Origin: Amyelois transitella
Lineage: Eukaryota; Arthropoda; Insecta; Lepidoptera; Pyralidae
Assembly: GCF_032362555.1 (NCBI RefSeq)
Contig: NC_083509.1
Span: 3,619,001 to 3,683,000, forward strand
Direction of reading: 5' to 3'
Length of the DNA: 64,000 nt
Positions 42,851 to 57,500 of the stretch are shown here, in pieces; position 1 is the first letter of the stretch, and every line of letters starts with the position of its first letter. A program made the position numbers and the translations under genes. The notes below the pieces were generated by a model, which did no database searches, had not been told where the DNA came from, and saw only the letters and a list, made by a program, of their open reading frames with translations.

Positions 42851-45694
42851 TTTTCTTAAATAGGTACAGGAATACTTAATACCTTATTGATAACTACCAT
42901 TTCAGCAGCAGTCGTCATATATTAACATTAGCGGACAATAAAGCGTACAAACTGCTTTGTTGACGAAGCTGGGACAATGAGCATATTGCGTAAATATATG
43001 GCTTTTCGTTGCGTCACTCACGATGTATCGAATAGTATCGTTCAAAAACAAGATGTTGACACAAGTGCCGCCATGACATTGTGGTACCTACTTACTTGCA
43101 TTAAAATTATTCCATTATGCGGTTCAGAACCAATAACATAGTTTTTATATAATCCAGAAAGACGCAACTTAGATGCGCTGGAATATAATTGATTTTCTAT
43201 CCGTGAATTTAAATTCTGATAATCCTGCTTTCTGGTCAACTGATTTTTGAAGCTTTCCTTTTACTTCAATGGCCTAGTGGCTTTTCGATAGGCGTCAGTT
43301 TCGATTAATTAGAAATTTTAGAGAATGATCACGTTTTCTTATTCATTTTATATTTATTAAAAGTTAAGTCACTAAATAATGCATTTAAAATGATCTTATG
43401 TATAAAATTACCCGCTACTAAAAATTAGCGTGTTCTAAACTTTGTCTGAGTCTGAAGGTCATATTCGAAAATCGTCTGAGTATAAGGTATATTTTTCCAA
43501 AAGCTGTTAACCCGGATAGCCAAAGAGATTGTTTAGTTCGGAGCATCGAATCAGAAATCAAGATGCACATGGCAGCTCGCGTGAAAGGCGAGCGTCACTC
43601 CTTAGCATTCCTCTCACTGAACATTACGAATTTAGAGAGTAGACTCTTAAACAATTGTCATTCCTCATTAGCAATAGCTAGACTTCTAGTGTTCTTGGAA
43701 TGGCGAAAGGTGAGAATAAGTACACTTAACGAATCGCCTTTTATCACTAGTATCTGGGTCATAAGACTCTTTCCTTCCCTTTCTTCAACAACTTTATTCT
43801 CAGTTACTTTGGGCCAAGAAGTGAAACTTCAAATCTTCAGGCACTAATCCATACACACATCAATATCCATCCATGCATTTCAAAATAAGTAGAAGTATAA
43901 TACGAATTACCTATAACATGTATGTAAAAGGGTAAGTACTGCTTGTAATTGGAAACTTAACGTCATTTTGTTGTAACAACTTACTTTAATTAAAACGTAC
44001 AAAACCTACACAGACCAAATAACTTGGTGTTGGCATAAAAATATGCTTAATCTTTATCAATATTTGAATTAATGACACACGGATACGCGGTGCGTTGTAT
44101 GTACGCTATTTACCTACTAATTAAAGACGCCATTTTTTATGCTTTCTCGATAAATGTAGCTGTTCATTTTGATTACAAACATAGGTATTTCTTAAACAAG
44201 AGCGAGAACCGCTGGTGTAGGTACATAACTACCTGGATTTTGAAATAATTTAAAAATAACTTAATATCGGTTTGAGAACCACCTCTGTTTTTAGTACGTA
44301 ATAACCTCTAATAGATAGCATACCTAATGCTAATCTGGGCTGTGTGCTATGTAGTTTGGTCAAGAGCGGAAATGGCGCGTTTAATTTTCTAGTTGTTCAG
44401 TTTAGCATGTCTCCTCGGATTGTCTTTGCGCAGCGCATAAGCGCACGGGCACCCAAGGCTACTCGACTGCACGTGCAAGATTTATAGAAATACCTACGTG
44501 AAATATTATAAATATGTATTCTACATTTGTTAATTACACAGGTTTTGGTACGAACATACCTTTCTGTTTTCGACGTTTCAGCACGCATGTTGTCTAGTTC
44601 TCGCAATGTTTTTTTTTTAAATGTAATGTCATTTATTCGTTACCTTTATGACATCTTGACATTATGATTTCAAACGTCTTTTATTTTGCTATAAAAATCT
44701 GAGTACTAAAGGTTATGAAAAGCATGGTTTTTGGGGTTGTCCAAATTGTCCAAACTTGTAAAATATATAATCACAATAAAAATATTTAATATTTTTTTCT
44801 CGTATATTTGATTCAAATCACATCTTATAATGTTGACCTTTTTCTAGTTGATTACGCATTAATTTTCCCTATTAAGGGCCCATTAGTATAAAGTATATTT
44901 CAATGAAACCTTTAATGTGAGGCTCGTTTCGTTTCGATTTGATTACATCCAACTAGGTGTTTATTACTAGTTACCTCGGTTAACCACTAATTGAGGTGCA
45001 AAATTTGACTTGAAAATAAGAGAAACTCACATAATGAGCTTATCTTAAACATGAAGCCTATTTCAATTGATTCCTATGTACGGTGCTACATAAGAGTCTT
45101 TGCGTTCAATATATTTTTGGATAAAAATAATAATTAGATCTCTTGCGTCGTTTTCCTTCGCGTTTTTTAGTTCCTTGTGCTAGTACTTCGTGAAACTGAG
45201 TTTGTTTTCTGATAGGTATTAATAATTAATCAAATTTCTTAAGTAATCAAAGCACAGGCTCATCAGGCATTTTACTTGAGATTATTTTACGCGATCGGTC
45301 TTCGAGTCTTGTGACTAATGACTATCCCACCCCGTAAAGAATAAAGATGTGATATGAATGTAGATGTGTGTATTTCTTCATTCATATTTAATTGCTTCAC
45401 TGTCATAAAATCTCGTCTAGAATTACCACCCTGTCTGATCTATGTAACCAGTGCATGTCAATTCCTCACTCAACAATACCTACTGTTATGCAACCTAGCG
45501 TGAACACCGATATATGCCACCTCTGATAGCCACCTCACAGCGATCACTCTACTAACCTCAATTACTCTATTATTGAGTTTATTTTCCGTTCGCGTGTATA
45601 GGTTCGATATGTTTAAAGGGTGGCATGTGAAAAACTGGCTATTGCCTGAGGGTTACGTTAAAGAAGGAATTTCTTAAAATCTCTTTTTAGCTTT
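42851..45694. other. Intron sequence with one weak exon candidate
   Basis: No supported gene. At 43563-43709 an open frame (MHMAARVKGERHSLAFLSLN...) ends at a donor-like GCGAAAG|GTGAGAAT and is preceded by TTAGTTCGGAGCATCG, so an alternative first exon is conceivable but unsupported. A degraded family A tail may lie at about 45305-45355. Confidence 0.35.
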
Positions 45695-45879
45695 TCCAAT
45701 TCAAATCCAAATTTTTTTAATAATTTCAACATCACTTAATAATTGTCATATCTTTTGGTTTTTCACAATATTGGTTGTCAAATAAATTCCGCTTCCATAG
45801 CAGAAGAAGCGGTAACAAACTGTACTGCAGCATTTCCTTCAATAATGTCAACTTCACAATTATCCAAACTTAGAATAGA
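45695..45879 (-). repeat. Interspersed repeat, family C
   Basis: Inverse relative of 11293-11517: GCAGAAGAAGCGGTAACAAA, CTGTACTGCAGCATTTCC and AATGTCAACTTCACAAT, with the CAATTCAAATCCAAATTTTT end. The middle differs by deletions. Confidence 0.65.
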
Positions 45880-46005
45880 TTAATAGACGAAAGAACACGA
45901 TTTCTGATTCCTTAATCATTGTATCTGTGTAGGAATGGATGCATAGCAATGATAAGAGTTAAACATGATAAAGTAGTGCAGTGATAGTGAAGAAGACATA
46001 TATAT

Positions 46006-46047
46006 CGCCGCTTTCCTGGAGGGGTAGGCAGAGACTATATCTTCCAA
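46006..46047 (+). repeat. Family B fragment
   Basis: CGCCGCTTTCCTGGAGGGGT followed by AGGCAGAGACTATATCTTCC. Confidence 0.55.
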
Positions 46048-48329
46048 GTCGTTTGTTCAGCAGTTTTGGGTGTGTGTGAAATTTATAATTCGAGTCAAAT
46101 TGTCTCTCTATTTCTATTTTTTGTACATAGGTACGTAAGATTATTCAATAATTGAAAAAGATGAAATGGATACTAAATTTAAGTTGTCTTTCTTTCACTA
46201 ATAATAAAAGATTTGCTACTTTTCTCTCATTGACCAAATATCTGATAGCCAAGAAATCAGTAGCGGATGTGAAACCACATTCGAAAAACTTGTTATTAAT
46301 GACACCGATCCAAAACAGGATCAATGCTCAGCTCCATTTTACGTAATCTTAATTAAAATATAGTGCGATTGCGACTTTATCGAATTTTTATTTTAAACAC
46401 CGTCGAGATAAAATTTTAATTTAAATTGTTTTGTAGAACTGGATTCAATTCGGCGGAAATTCACTTTAGTTTTGTATATCGCTTGAACATTTATTCGATT
46501 CATTTGTCAATATGACGAAGTAGAATCGGATTTCAGTTATAAATATTTTAATTGTTTTAAATTACGAGTATTCGCTTTACTCCGAGGCAATTATTAATTA
46601 TACTCAATGCAATAATTATCTCGCGGCGATGTAATTGCACTCTATAAAGGGATAGTGCACTATTTAAAGATATAGGTGATTTTTCTACTTATCTACTTTA
46701 TTATGTTAGTTCTATCATATAAGTTATTATAAATCCACAGACAAATTTCCAATGGAGAAGGCCGTAAGATGTTAATGCCACTGATATCACAGTTTCATAC
46801 TATGCATGAAAAATATAAGCTTTCATTACTATACATTTTCACAAAAACCGTGTCACGTGTACGCAATTGCGCGGGAAATCAAGCGATAAAGAAACAGTTT
46901 CGTTTGTAGCTCAGTGGCTTAAAAATTACTTTACATAATTAGTGCCGTACTTTTGTTTTTTATTATAGGCTTTGGGGGTGAACAATTCGTATTGCTAATG
47001 CACATAGCAACAAACTCTACACCGGTCAGTGAAAAAGATTGCTAGGTATGTAGTAAGCAGAGTAAATACTGTTCTCGACACTTCTCTTTGATCTATTGGA
47101 GTTAGTTTAGTTTTATTATAAAGTGTAATAAATACTTAATCTTTCAACTCGAAAAATATTTTTTTATCATTACCTTCGAAACCAGAAGCGAAGTATTTGT
47201 AAAGAGCATGTAATTGATAAAAGTTTACCCACTGTTTTTGCGTCCGGCTGCCTGTTTGACACATAACCCGATTGGGTACCTAAAATGCACTGTTTAAAAT
47301 GAATTTTTCTCTTAAGTCATCCTTTACGACATCCACAAAAGGATGGCTAAACGAACGCATTTTTTATCAAGAAAATTTGAAATACGGCAAGGTTAGCAGT
47401 TCAAGCTTGTAACATTAACACTTTACGGAATCATACTTAAGTATATTTATGATTTGGTCGTAAATATCTCGCCGCTTAGGTATTTCCCTCGTCACCGCTA
47501 CTTATCAGGATCTTGCGCAACTGACAATTGTACAGAAAGCCATGACAACGCATTCAAGGGCTTCATAGCCTCGTTCGTCTGATTTCTTGACTAGATTGTT
47601 GTCCCAGAAATGCTAGACATGATTCTTCATGGTCAGGTCATCATGGTAATCTTCTGCTTAAGGTTCTAGGTGAGGTGAGTTTGCATTGCAGCAGTTAAAT
47701 TCTGATTCACTTTCATAATTTATAGTTTACGCCCGTGTGAAGCGAAATGACTCGTTAAGTGCACTTAGATCACATAGTATGTGATCCATGAGCACTAAAT
47801 TCCTTATTATGGAACATACTCTAGACATAGCAGTTTGAGCTGTGGGTTTATATGTTAATCAGTCAGCATTTTCTTATTAAAGGTATTATTAAAACGTTTT
47901 TTACCAAAATAATGTCACTTAATTTCTTATAGAAAGTATAAAGTTTTATACGTGCGATAACACCGTTTTAATTATCTTCACATCTTTATTATATTTGCTC
48001 AGTTAGGAAATATCATATCTCCTTCACAATAAGTCATAAAGTTCTATTAATGTTAGTTACATACAAACGGGTAACTGAAAGACCTTGCTTCAGACTTGGA
48101 TGTATGATTATGTTGACTAGGAGCTATACTTGTTCGTTGTAACCTGTAATAATAAAGGTACGATTCCGTGTCTTTGCACTGCTCATGAGAACTCTTCGGC
48201 AAAAAAATTCGTTTATATCTATCTCCCTGTTCTTTGTTTGCTGACACAAGGTTTCCAAGGCAAGAGTATAAGCATTAATTGAGCTTGCGAGCACCACCTT
48301 AAAACTAATCTTGCTTACCAATGACGGAA
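46048..48329. other. Intron sequence, nothing recognised
   Basis: AT-rich with scattered stop codons in all frames. The open frame at 46152-46346 has no domain signature. Confidence 0.45.
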
Positions 48330-48430
48330 TTTAGATTCAAACAGTAACAGGTTGATAGCCCTACGCCTACAAGAAGAATTCTAAGCTAACTTTTCCCTTA
48401 GTCGCCTTTTACGACGTCCATAAGAAAGAC
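48330..48430 (-). repeat. Family A repeat, middle fragment
   Basis: TAGATTCAAACAGTAACAGG, AGCCCTACGCCTACAAGAAG, CCTTAGTCGCCTTTTACGAC and GTCCATAAGAAAGA. Confidence 0.7.
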
Positions 48431-51196
48431 TAAAAGTATAAGTTCAACCATGTTAAATGCTATACGCAGTAGTTTTCTTAATTTTTATATTTATCATATT
48501 TCTGTCTCCTACCTCCACCACCACTAAAATAATACCACAATTTTTTCTTCTATTATTTAATCACACAAGATAGGCGTTGAAGTAAGGACATGCTCAAAAG
48601 ATTAAAACGGTTATGTCGGTAGAGCGTAGCTATGTTATCTCTTGAAATCGTAATCAAAATCCTACCTTTAATTCAAGATATCGCGAGGATTATTCGAGCG
48701 TGAGGCGTGAGGGTTTAAATTTATCGCTTGATAGTACTAACCGCTTAGACATTATGAATGAATGAATGATTGAATGATTATGTAAGATGCTTTCGCCGGG
48801 TCCAGTCAGACGAATCCGGTTGCAGTTTTGAAATTTCCACTGTGACAATTTTCGTCACGCAACGATTCATACTTTATTCATTACGAGTTACCATTATTTT
48901 TCTCATGTACGGTTTCCCTTCACCAAGTTTTAAGGTGCTTATTCATTACTCCAGAATATAAACGTGCTCGAAAAGACTGCTCTTAAAATAAGCTTGCATT
49001 ATCTAAGACCATCTTCAATTGCAACCTTTTTTTCTCAGTCACTCTCAGCTTTTTTATCATATCTGCATATAACTAGTTTGGTTCCGTATTTATTTATTAG
49101 CAATGATAGAAGCGCATTAATCACGTAAGTTATGAACCTAGTACCCATTCCAAAAGTTATGAAATTGTCTTAATTTCACGGATAGCATAAATAGCGTATT
49201 AGGTATAGTAAAAATCAATTTATTCATTAATTGGCACCTGATTATGATTGAGACTGATAAAACGCGACCTATTGACACATTTGGGTCTATTCGATAACGA
49301 AATATTTATACATTTGTTTATAATAATTTTAATAGTTTACGTTATTTTTGATGTCATGAAATATTAGTCATCATTGCATATTTAGTGAAAATTGTCTGTC
49401 TTTGTTGGTAGGAAGTTTGAAAGTACAGAGGTCAGGTAGCAGAAGCGTTGTGAAATTACCTTACTTTTACCCACTCCTAAGGCGCTTGAGTAATTGGCCT
49501 GGTCAATCTTCCAGCCACTTCTATCCTTGGCCAGTCAACCTTCAACTTCGAGTGCATTCGCGTCTCTTGGATTATGTTTATATCGGGCTCCAGGCTTGTC
49601 TCCAGGGGGATTATATCCAAGGCAAACGTAAGGAATAATGAGTAAATCTCACCTATTAATTTTAGAAATGAATGAAAAGACACGCTCTTTTACGAGAATC
49701 ACAACCTTTGAATCTCAAAGCTAAAACATGACGTTTAACTCTTGTTACTATTGGCTCTTGTTAACATGTAGAGATGTGAAATGCACACATGTATCGATGA
49801 ATATCTCTTTTATTTATTACCGTACACAGATCTCAACACATTTGTTCCGACGAAGGTGAAGGTGCCCCCGACCTCCGGCGGCTGTCACATTGACCTCAAC
49901 GGAGTTATCTTTGCGTGTCGGTTGCATAACGAACGCTGAAGTTTGTACGAATTTCATTCAGAATAGATTTGCTATCGGACAGGTTCAATGGATGAATAAA
50001 AATTCGCAGTCAATAAATTATGAACTCCGTTGGGATCAGTGAAAGCAGGAACATAAAAGAGCGACGATAAAAAAAATATGTATTTTTAGCGTCGCTTTAA
50101 AATTGTGATTGAATCTCTGTTCCATCAGACAGGTTGACTATTGTTGACTATTTGCTCTGTTACCCCATAAATTATACTTATAGGGGCGTGTTATGTAAGC
50201 ATGTTTGTGTGCCTGATAAAAACACTACCTAACTGGAGAACAGTGAATACCTACCGCCCTTTCTGTAGTACTTATACTATTATATGTGGGCTACTGTACT
50301 TTTTTTTTTCAAGTACCTTTATAACCTTCACACATACCTCGCCACTTGGTTATCAATACAAGTATCCACAGTTGTCTTCATAAATTATGAAAGTACGCAT
50401 TAAGTAGGCAGGTAAGTATTCTTTTATTTATCAGTGCGGCCCTGGCACATATCCTATGGTTTTCTATTTTCAATAAGTTTTATTATGTTATGGTTATGTT
50501 GTAAGAAATAACTGACTTAGGTCTTACCTTATCCTAGACCATGGAATTTGCCTAAAGTTTTCTTATAAGATACTAGATTACCTACGCCCGCATGTAATAA
50601 AACATCTTGTTCATTTCCCATTCCCATTACATTATTTCTTATTTTTCTCCAACAATTTCTAAGGATATACAAACATACATATTCCATACATTTCAAATTT
50701 TAGTTTCCTACGCTCAGTAGCAAAAACGAGGTTGCGTTGTGCCAGTCACGAAGTAACGAAAAAATTTTGCTTAAAAAACAAGATTTCCATGGCGGTATTA
50801 TTATACCTAGTAGATAGAATTTTGTACTTGTACGTAAATTGTTTTCTACGCAATGGGAATAAGGGTAAATCCTTTAGCGGAACACAATATGGGCGTATGA
50901 ATAAAATCAACTAGATACGTGCCATCTCGGCTTAATTGCTGTAGATATATTAGCTGTGCACTGGCATTGTTGAAAGTTTGTGTATCAGTAAATCATAAAG
51001 CAGACCCCAGGTTCAAGTATAGTGGCGGAGGATGCTACAGGTAACACGCAAAGACCTTAATGGTTTCAAATGTAAATTGAATTAAATTTTTATGTTGCTC
51101 AAATCATTTGTTTGTGCAATAAAAATAATAATAATAAGGTTTAAATGCGATTTTAATAAGATTAAACACAATGCAAAATCGATTGATCTGAAAGTA
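48431..51196. other. Intron sequence, nothing firm
   Basis: No exon supported. A GC-richer patch at about 49850-49945 (GCCCCCGACCTCCGGCGGC) interrupts the AT-rich background and could be a regulatory element, which is inference. Open frames at 48053-48321 and 49402-49683 overlap each other and lack domains. Confidence 0.35.
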
Positions 51197-51280
51197 TGCA
51201 GGGATCGTGGCAAGTGGAAAGAGGTAGTCTCTGCCTACCCCTCCGGGAAAGAGGCGTGATTTTATGTATGTATGTATGTA
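51197..51280 (-). repeat. Family B repeat
   Basis: GGGATCGTGGCAAGTGGAAA, GAGGTAGTCTCTGCCTACCC and CTCCGGGAAAGAGGCGTG, then TATGTATGTATGTATG. The microsatellite tail shows the orientation. Confidence 0.75.
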
Positions 51281-51722
51281 TTGATCTGATCCATCGCTTC
51301 TTCTATTCTAGCGTTTTGGAAGAGATAATGACTAATTGATGTCAATAAGTGATATGTTGTATCAATAAAGATCCTGAAACCATCTCCGCATATAAGGGTA
51401 AATTGTTACTCTCTTATAAGTGAGGTTTCAGTCATATCCAAATAACGACTGTGGTTTACAAGATGTAGAGGTTTACTTTATCCCGGAGAATATGAGGAAT
51501 AGTAGTAGTAATAGTAGTATATTCAAGCCTTCAGAAACTTCAACTTAAATGGAAACGAACTAACAGTTGCCACGTGCGCCTTATCGGTCACCGTGTGATC
51601 GGTTCGATACGACCCTTACGTAAACTGCTACCGAATCAAACGTAACTTGTAACCTGGAAAACTGCAGTCTAGCAACACTTAATTATTTGGCATTAACTAG
51701 GAAAAAGCAAGAAACACATAAA

Positions 51723-51850
51723 AACGCTCCTCTTTTCCGGTGGGGCAGGCAGAGACTGCTTTCCATTTGCTATGATCCTTGTCTTCTTCCGCTTCATTTA
51801 CATTTATACGCATTTCATGCTAGTTTGTCGGTTTAGGGTAAATACTCTTA
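51723..51850 (+). repeat. Family B repeat
   Basis: CTCCTCTTTTCCGGTGGGGC, AGGCAGAGACTGCTTTCC, TTCCGCTTCATTTACATT and TCGGTTTAGGGTAAATACTC. Confidence 0.72.
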
Positions 51851-53589
51851 CTTGACTTTTCGCCAGGACGTCGCCAATTAAATCGCACTTATTTGGCTTT
51901 AATATATCACATTTTTATACTAAGACTAGTAGAACTCCCTCTTAATAAAGTATGATTGTACGCTCCAAAGTACATTCCTTTCGTATTTAAATTTATATAT
52001 GACGCCATTCTGAAGAATCTCAGACTATAAATTGTTTTATGCAAAACACTATACCTGTTAATCCATTCGTATGAAAATACCGTTATAATGAATATATGGT
52101 AAATGGAGATGAATCTTAGTTGGTAATGCAAGACGTGAAAGTTAAACGTTGTAACCAAAGGTTCATGTGTGGTATTCGTTAATAAATCTTCGTGGAAATA
52201 GCTAATACAATAATATCTTTAATGATTTTATCAACACAGGTATTGATTTTCAAAATATAAAGCGCTGCTGCACTTGAAAAGTTAAATTTCTATATTAAAC
52301 ATTTCATAGTTTCCTGAAAAGCGTTCAAGCGCGTTTACTTACCCTCGCCGTAAGAGTATCGGTTGGCATTCGAATAATGTACTTACCACCAACCACCATT
52401 ACTAATCGACCACCAACTCCGGGCGACATAAATGGTAAATCATTTTGCATATATCTTAATTGAAAAGTTGTTCACACCCTTATATTATAAACTAGTGCAT
52501 AAAATAGCATCAATTTTTAATATTCTTAAATGAGAATTGCCGACTAAAGGCGTCAATTTCAAGGTGACAAAAACTTCAACTATTGATTTGATCGCTGTGA
52601 TTGCATGATTCCTCACCAGCGTCCAACGATTGCATCCGGCGAGGTTGATTCAGGACACTCCATCAAATTCCCACTTATCATTGAACAAAATGAGGTAGCC
52701 CTCAAGGAAACCTAAGCCAGTTACATGCGGCTTTGGAAGATATCCAGTTGGAGGTGGCACTAGGAAGTACGTGTATATTGCTGGTCACGGCTAGCATATA
52801 TTATGAGGAAACAATAATGCAATCATAGTGTTAACTCGTTTATTTTAATGGAAGCTGCCCTTGCAATATGCAATGCGAAAGAATTGTGCAGAAGATTATG
52901 ATTATATGCAGGTAGGTATACCTAATGGATTCCTCAATTTTTTTTTGATAAGTATTTTGTTCGAGAAATTCCTTTAAGCCCAGATGTGTTTGATCAGGTT
53001 AGTAAGAATTAATAAAGCACCATGAATGAAAGTTAAAACATTAATTCTGTAAACCAAAAATAACATTAAATTCCTTTCGTATTTAGGGAGTTTGGAGTGT
53101 ATGCGCTAACTTATTTTTAAACGTTTTTTTAACATAAGAAATCTGAACGCAGATTATACTGTTATAAGAATTCTCAATTTACAATGCTAATTTAACATGG
53201 TTTTGTACCGTGATTTTCCTAAATGCAATAGAATAAATTAATAACTGTATAGAACTGGAATATTTCGTTATACTTAAATGTTTTAGTTTCACTAATTTGA
53301 TAAATAAGAAATCTGTTTGTGTCGTATTTTTACGTTTTGAACCTGGCAAATAATAAAAAAGTAGACAGTATTCTAAATTTAAAATGAAGGCAACCAAAGA
53401 AACCTTTTTCTTATAAAATAATGTAAGAATTTTTAATACAAAACTGGTAGTGTTAAGCGGCCTCTAGGTGCCTACCCAAATGAATATCTTGATGTTTTTT
53501 TTTATTTTAAAGTAGGTAATAACTCCTTTACCGTACCGTACTTTCTTACCTTTTATCGTACATGAAGAATATGCATGAAAAAGTATTGA
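51851..53589. other. Intron sequence, nothing firm
   Basis: No exon supported. The segment at about 52610-52770 (GCATCCGGCGAGGTTGATTC, AGATATCCAGTTGGAGGTGG) has more balanced composition than its surroundings but no recognised frame. Confidence 0.4.
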
Positions 53590-53671
53590 GTGTGGAGGAA
53601 GCGGGAGATGTTTGTAAGGATAGTAGCAAATGGAAACTAGTCTCTGCGATGCTACGCCTGCCTCCCAATGG
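53590..53671 (-). repeat. Family B repeat, degraded
   Basis: GTGTGGAGGAAGCGGGAG, ATAGTAGCAAATGGAAAC and TAGTCTCTGC align with the minus family B consensus. The terminal GGGAAAGAGGCG block is altered. Confidence 0.55.
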
Positions 53672-54493
53672 ATAATTAAAAGCTACACATTATGTATCTA
53701 TTTCTATGATTCTTCTTTCCAGTATCGTGATGTAATTTCGTCTAGAAATCGGTTTGCATCGCATGCGGCATGCATGCTGCGCATGAGTGGCGCCGTACCA
53801 TAGTAGCGGGTCGTATCGTATGCCGTTCTCTGAATCATTGGTTGACGCCTCCACAACGGGACACGACATCTTATATTTCAATGTAATTCATTTGTGCCCT
53901 CGGCCATCTGAAAGTGGATTTATTTTTTCTTTTCTCTGGCCTGAATCATAGACCTGTTAATAAATGCTTTAATTGACAAAAGAATATTATCTATACCATT
54001 ATTCTGTAAGAGCGTGATATCATTATTTGATATTTTTCAAGCTCAACTTAGTGCAGACTTCAAATTTTGTAACTTCAAAATAGAAACTTCGTGAGAGACC
54101 CTTTTTGGTTTCGATGGGGAAATCAATCAATCAAAAGCTGTCAAAGTTTCAAATACGTACAAACATGTTCGCAAAAATGCAATGACTCACTTCACACCAC
54201 AATTACTTCAATCTATATTGTTTCAGTAATTACAAAATTGACGTACAGTGTGTGTCCTTCCAGCAATTGTCCCTACGTCCCACTCAGTGCAACGTGCAAG
54301 TTACGGATTAAATGGGACACAGACGCGAGTGCGGGTAACCCGTTCCGACAATGCACTCCCATTATGTATTCGGGGCAGACTCGCCAACGGTAAAGGGGTT
54401 TTCCATTCGATTTATAGGTAACTAGTGAACTGTCTCGTTTCTCGGGGTATTTTTCCATTATAAAGAAAGTATGTGGTTCAAGCGAAAAAAATA
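53672..54493. other. Intron sequence with GC-richer patches
   Basis: Patches at about 53740-53870 and 54255-54390 have more balanced composition (GCATGCGGCATGCATGCTGC, ACGCGAGTGCGGGTAACCC). Open frames in both strands overlap without domains. Candidate conserved noncoding elements only. Confidence 0.3.
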
Positions 54494-54560
54494 TGCAGGT
54501 ATCGAGCAAAGATGTAGTCTCTGCCTATCCCTCAGGGAAAGAGGCGTAATTTTATGTAGG
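54494..54560 (-). repeat. Family B fragment
   Basis: GATGTAGTCTCTGCCTATCC followed by CTCAGGGAAAGAGGCGTAAT and TTTATGTAGG. Confidence 0.65.
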
Positions 54561-57500
54561 TGTTTAATAAAGTATAGCTGAGAGGACATGATCAGAAAAA
54601 GGAAAATTATATGACATAAGGACATAAAATATGTGAGCGCGATTTACACTTTTACACTATAAAATTGGCTTATTCTTAAACTGTTCACGGATATCATTTA
54701 CATAATAAACTATAAGATATGTGTTTCGACATTTACAAAATGTTATTCGTCTGAGGGAAAATTATGAAAATATACTGAGAATATTAAACAACGTGTTATA
54801 ATATCGAATATTTCACATATCAATGTTATAATAACGTGTGATTCGCGACGCACATTCACGCGCAATGTGTAAATGTACAGACAGACAAGCACATTTCTGT
54901 ACTTCAACTCCTTCCAAGTCATTGTATTTTATCTATTATTCTTTTCGCTGAGCTAGCACTAAGTAACCTACCTATTCATAAACACTTTATTAATCAAAAT
55001 AATCTTACACATTGTAGGTAGTCTTTAGACACTAAGTACTGAGAACACTTGTGTGGCTATTCACGAACTTTGATGAGGTATATATCTTACTACCATATAT
55101 ATCTTACTACCATTCTCCGCCGGCACCAAAGTTATTGGGAGAGAGATGATAAGACATATTTCTGCTACCACAGGACGTTGAGGTCTCTGTGGATCAATAG
55201 TCTTCTAAAAAGCTTTCCCTGGTCTGGTCAGAATTAAAAAACGATTCCTTTTTCTTTGGGCCTTGAATGTTTATCTTATGTCTCTCATTTTTAGGTATTC
55301 TCGGTTGCATCTTCCACTGCTTTGATTATGTTAGTCCCACAAACGAGTCTCAAACTTTAATTTGTGGCTAGCTCCAGCTAATCTGGTATATTTTTCCTTG
55401 TATAATTGCTTTTTAAATTATGCTGTTGACCGTACAATTCTACACGACATTTGCGTCAGTTGCATGTAGCAGTACTGCGCAGTCGCCGATCATGCGATAT
55501 TCTTGTTGCTAATCAATTTGTACGGCCCATGTTTCACTTTACTGCCCTTAGGCCACAGAATTCAAGAGAATTAATGTTACCTTAAATTATGGCTAATAAT
55601 GCATAAACATTTGACTGTATTATTATATTGAGTAATGACTAATTTAAATTAGGGTGTAAAAAACAAAATAAAAAATTGGACATTCGCCTTCAAATTTTCG
55701 CTCAGATTTTAATTCAATTGTAACAATTATGGTGACTGAATTTTCCGAAGCAAACAATCAAGATTGATTTATGTTTAAGTATAACTCAAAAACAAGTCGA
55801 CCTTGGCTTTTAAGTCCAAAATGTCAAACCACTATGGGTTGGGTACTCTTACATGAATGTTCTTTTATGTTGCTTTGGGAAATGATTTATGTTAAATAGG
55901 GAAATATATAAGGGAAAAAGGACACAATCACAAAAAGCGCAATATTTTCCCATAACCGAAACCTTAAATCTACGCAACAGGTTTAATTTATTTGATTACA
56001 CGGACATTTATATTATTGAAGAAAGCCAAATATTTGGGAGTTAATCGCTTCTTAAGTATTCCGTAATGGATGATGTTGTTGAGCCGGTATTAATCTTACT
56101 TTTTAATTTTTTTTGGAATTGTTTACCACTTTGGAACGCTCAAATTTTGTCTTTGAGTTTTAGATTTACTAAACAACAATGTTGTCTTACCTAATTCAGG
56201 ATTATAGTTAAAAGCAGAAAGGTGAGCATGAAGTCGTTAGGAACAAAAATTCGGAAAGTATTGAAATTCAATCCTTAAAATTTTTCTCCATAAGCGCTTT
56301 TAACTTTTTAGGCTCCGGCATCACACTAAACGGAGTGCCAAAATAATATACCTACATATATTAAATTTTCGCCGCATTTTATAATGATTCTGATATCTAT
56401 CAATTATATACACGAATTCGATGAAATTATACAAAACTATAACATAACATCTCAGATCCGCGTCCAAGCCCGTCATGAGCACTCGAGAACTAACTTGCAT
56501 TAGGGTTACCAGTTTCAAAATTTACATTAACGAAACTTGTGTTTAACTAACCCACCCACTTTAATGGATTATCTATTGACAAGGCGGTGTATTAAAGAGG
56601 ATAGGCTTTATCTCTTGCGGGTATTTAGATATATTGATTCCAAGACACACAAACGACTATGAATCTGGAAAAATCCTATTTTTTTGCATCTAGCAACCCT
56701 AATCAGAATGCCGGTGGGTATCCGTAGACATGACATAATTCTGTTAAAGGCACGCTAAACTGTGTCGCGATCGCTTCACCACCGATCTGGGCCACCGTCG
56801 AGTGCCTCCGCGTTCTTTTTACAATGCCCGTAAAGGTCAGTTTTGAATGACAAAGCAACCGGTCTAGTTGACCGTATGAAACTAGTCCAGTGGAATGCAC
56901 CGCTTCATTATATTGCAACATTCTTGGACGACAGTGACCATAACATACAGTCACTTTGATAGATATGCTAAAGTGTCTTAGTTCAAGTTTGCAGTGTGGT
57001 AGATGCTTTCAAGGAATTATAAAAGGTGTGGTTTCCGACATTAGGGCCACATAACTCCACAAACCCATGGCTCTGTCAACCTACTGGTTATTTATTTCAA
57101 CCGAATTACGGGAGAAGTGCTGCTCTAGCATTTCTTTCTTTAATAACGCATATTTTCTTGACTTTATAAACATTAACTTCAGTGTCTGTTTAGACTTTAT
57201 TACCTTTGACTGCAGTAATCATGCCATGTATGATAAAGACCTCCCCAACTAGGATAACAAAGCAAGGCAAACTTACCCCAGTCAATTTTTATAACATATT
57301 CGAAAGACAAATTTTTTATAAAATTTTATTTGATTAGGCATTTGTCTTCGATCTCACCTGTGGTAAGTGAAGATGAAGACAAAGATGTTACATGCCTATC
57401 CAAGAGATACCCAATTATTCTACTTTACAATGTTTGCGTAAAGTACTGTGTCGGGGAATAAAGACGCAGGCAGTTCCTTCCACATCGTCTGCTTCTTAAG

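Noticed and set aside
56703..56954. 83-aa minus-strand frame in a balanced-composition patch
   Set aside because: No domain, no splice context and no codon bias; kept only as a possible noncoding element.
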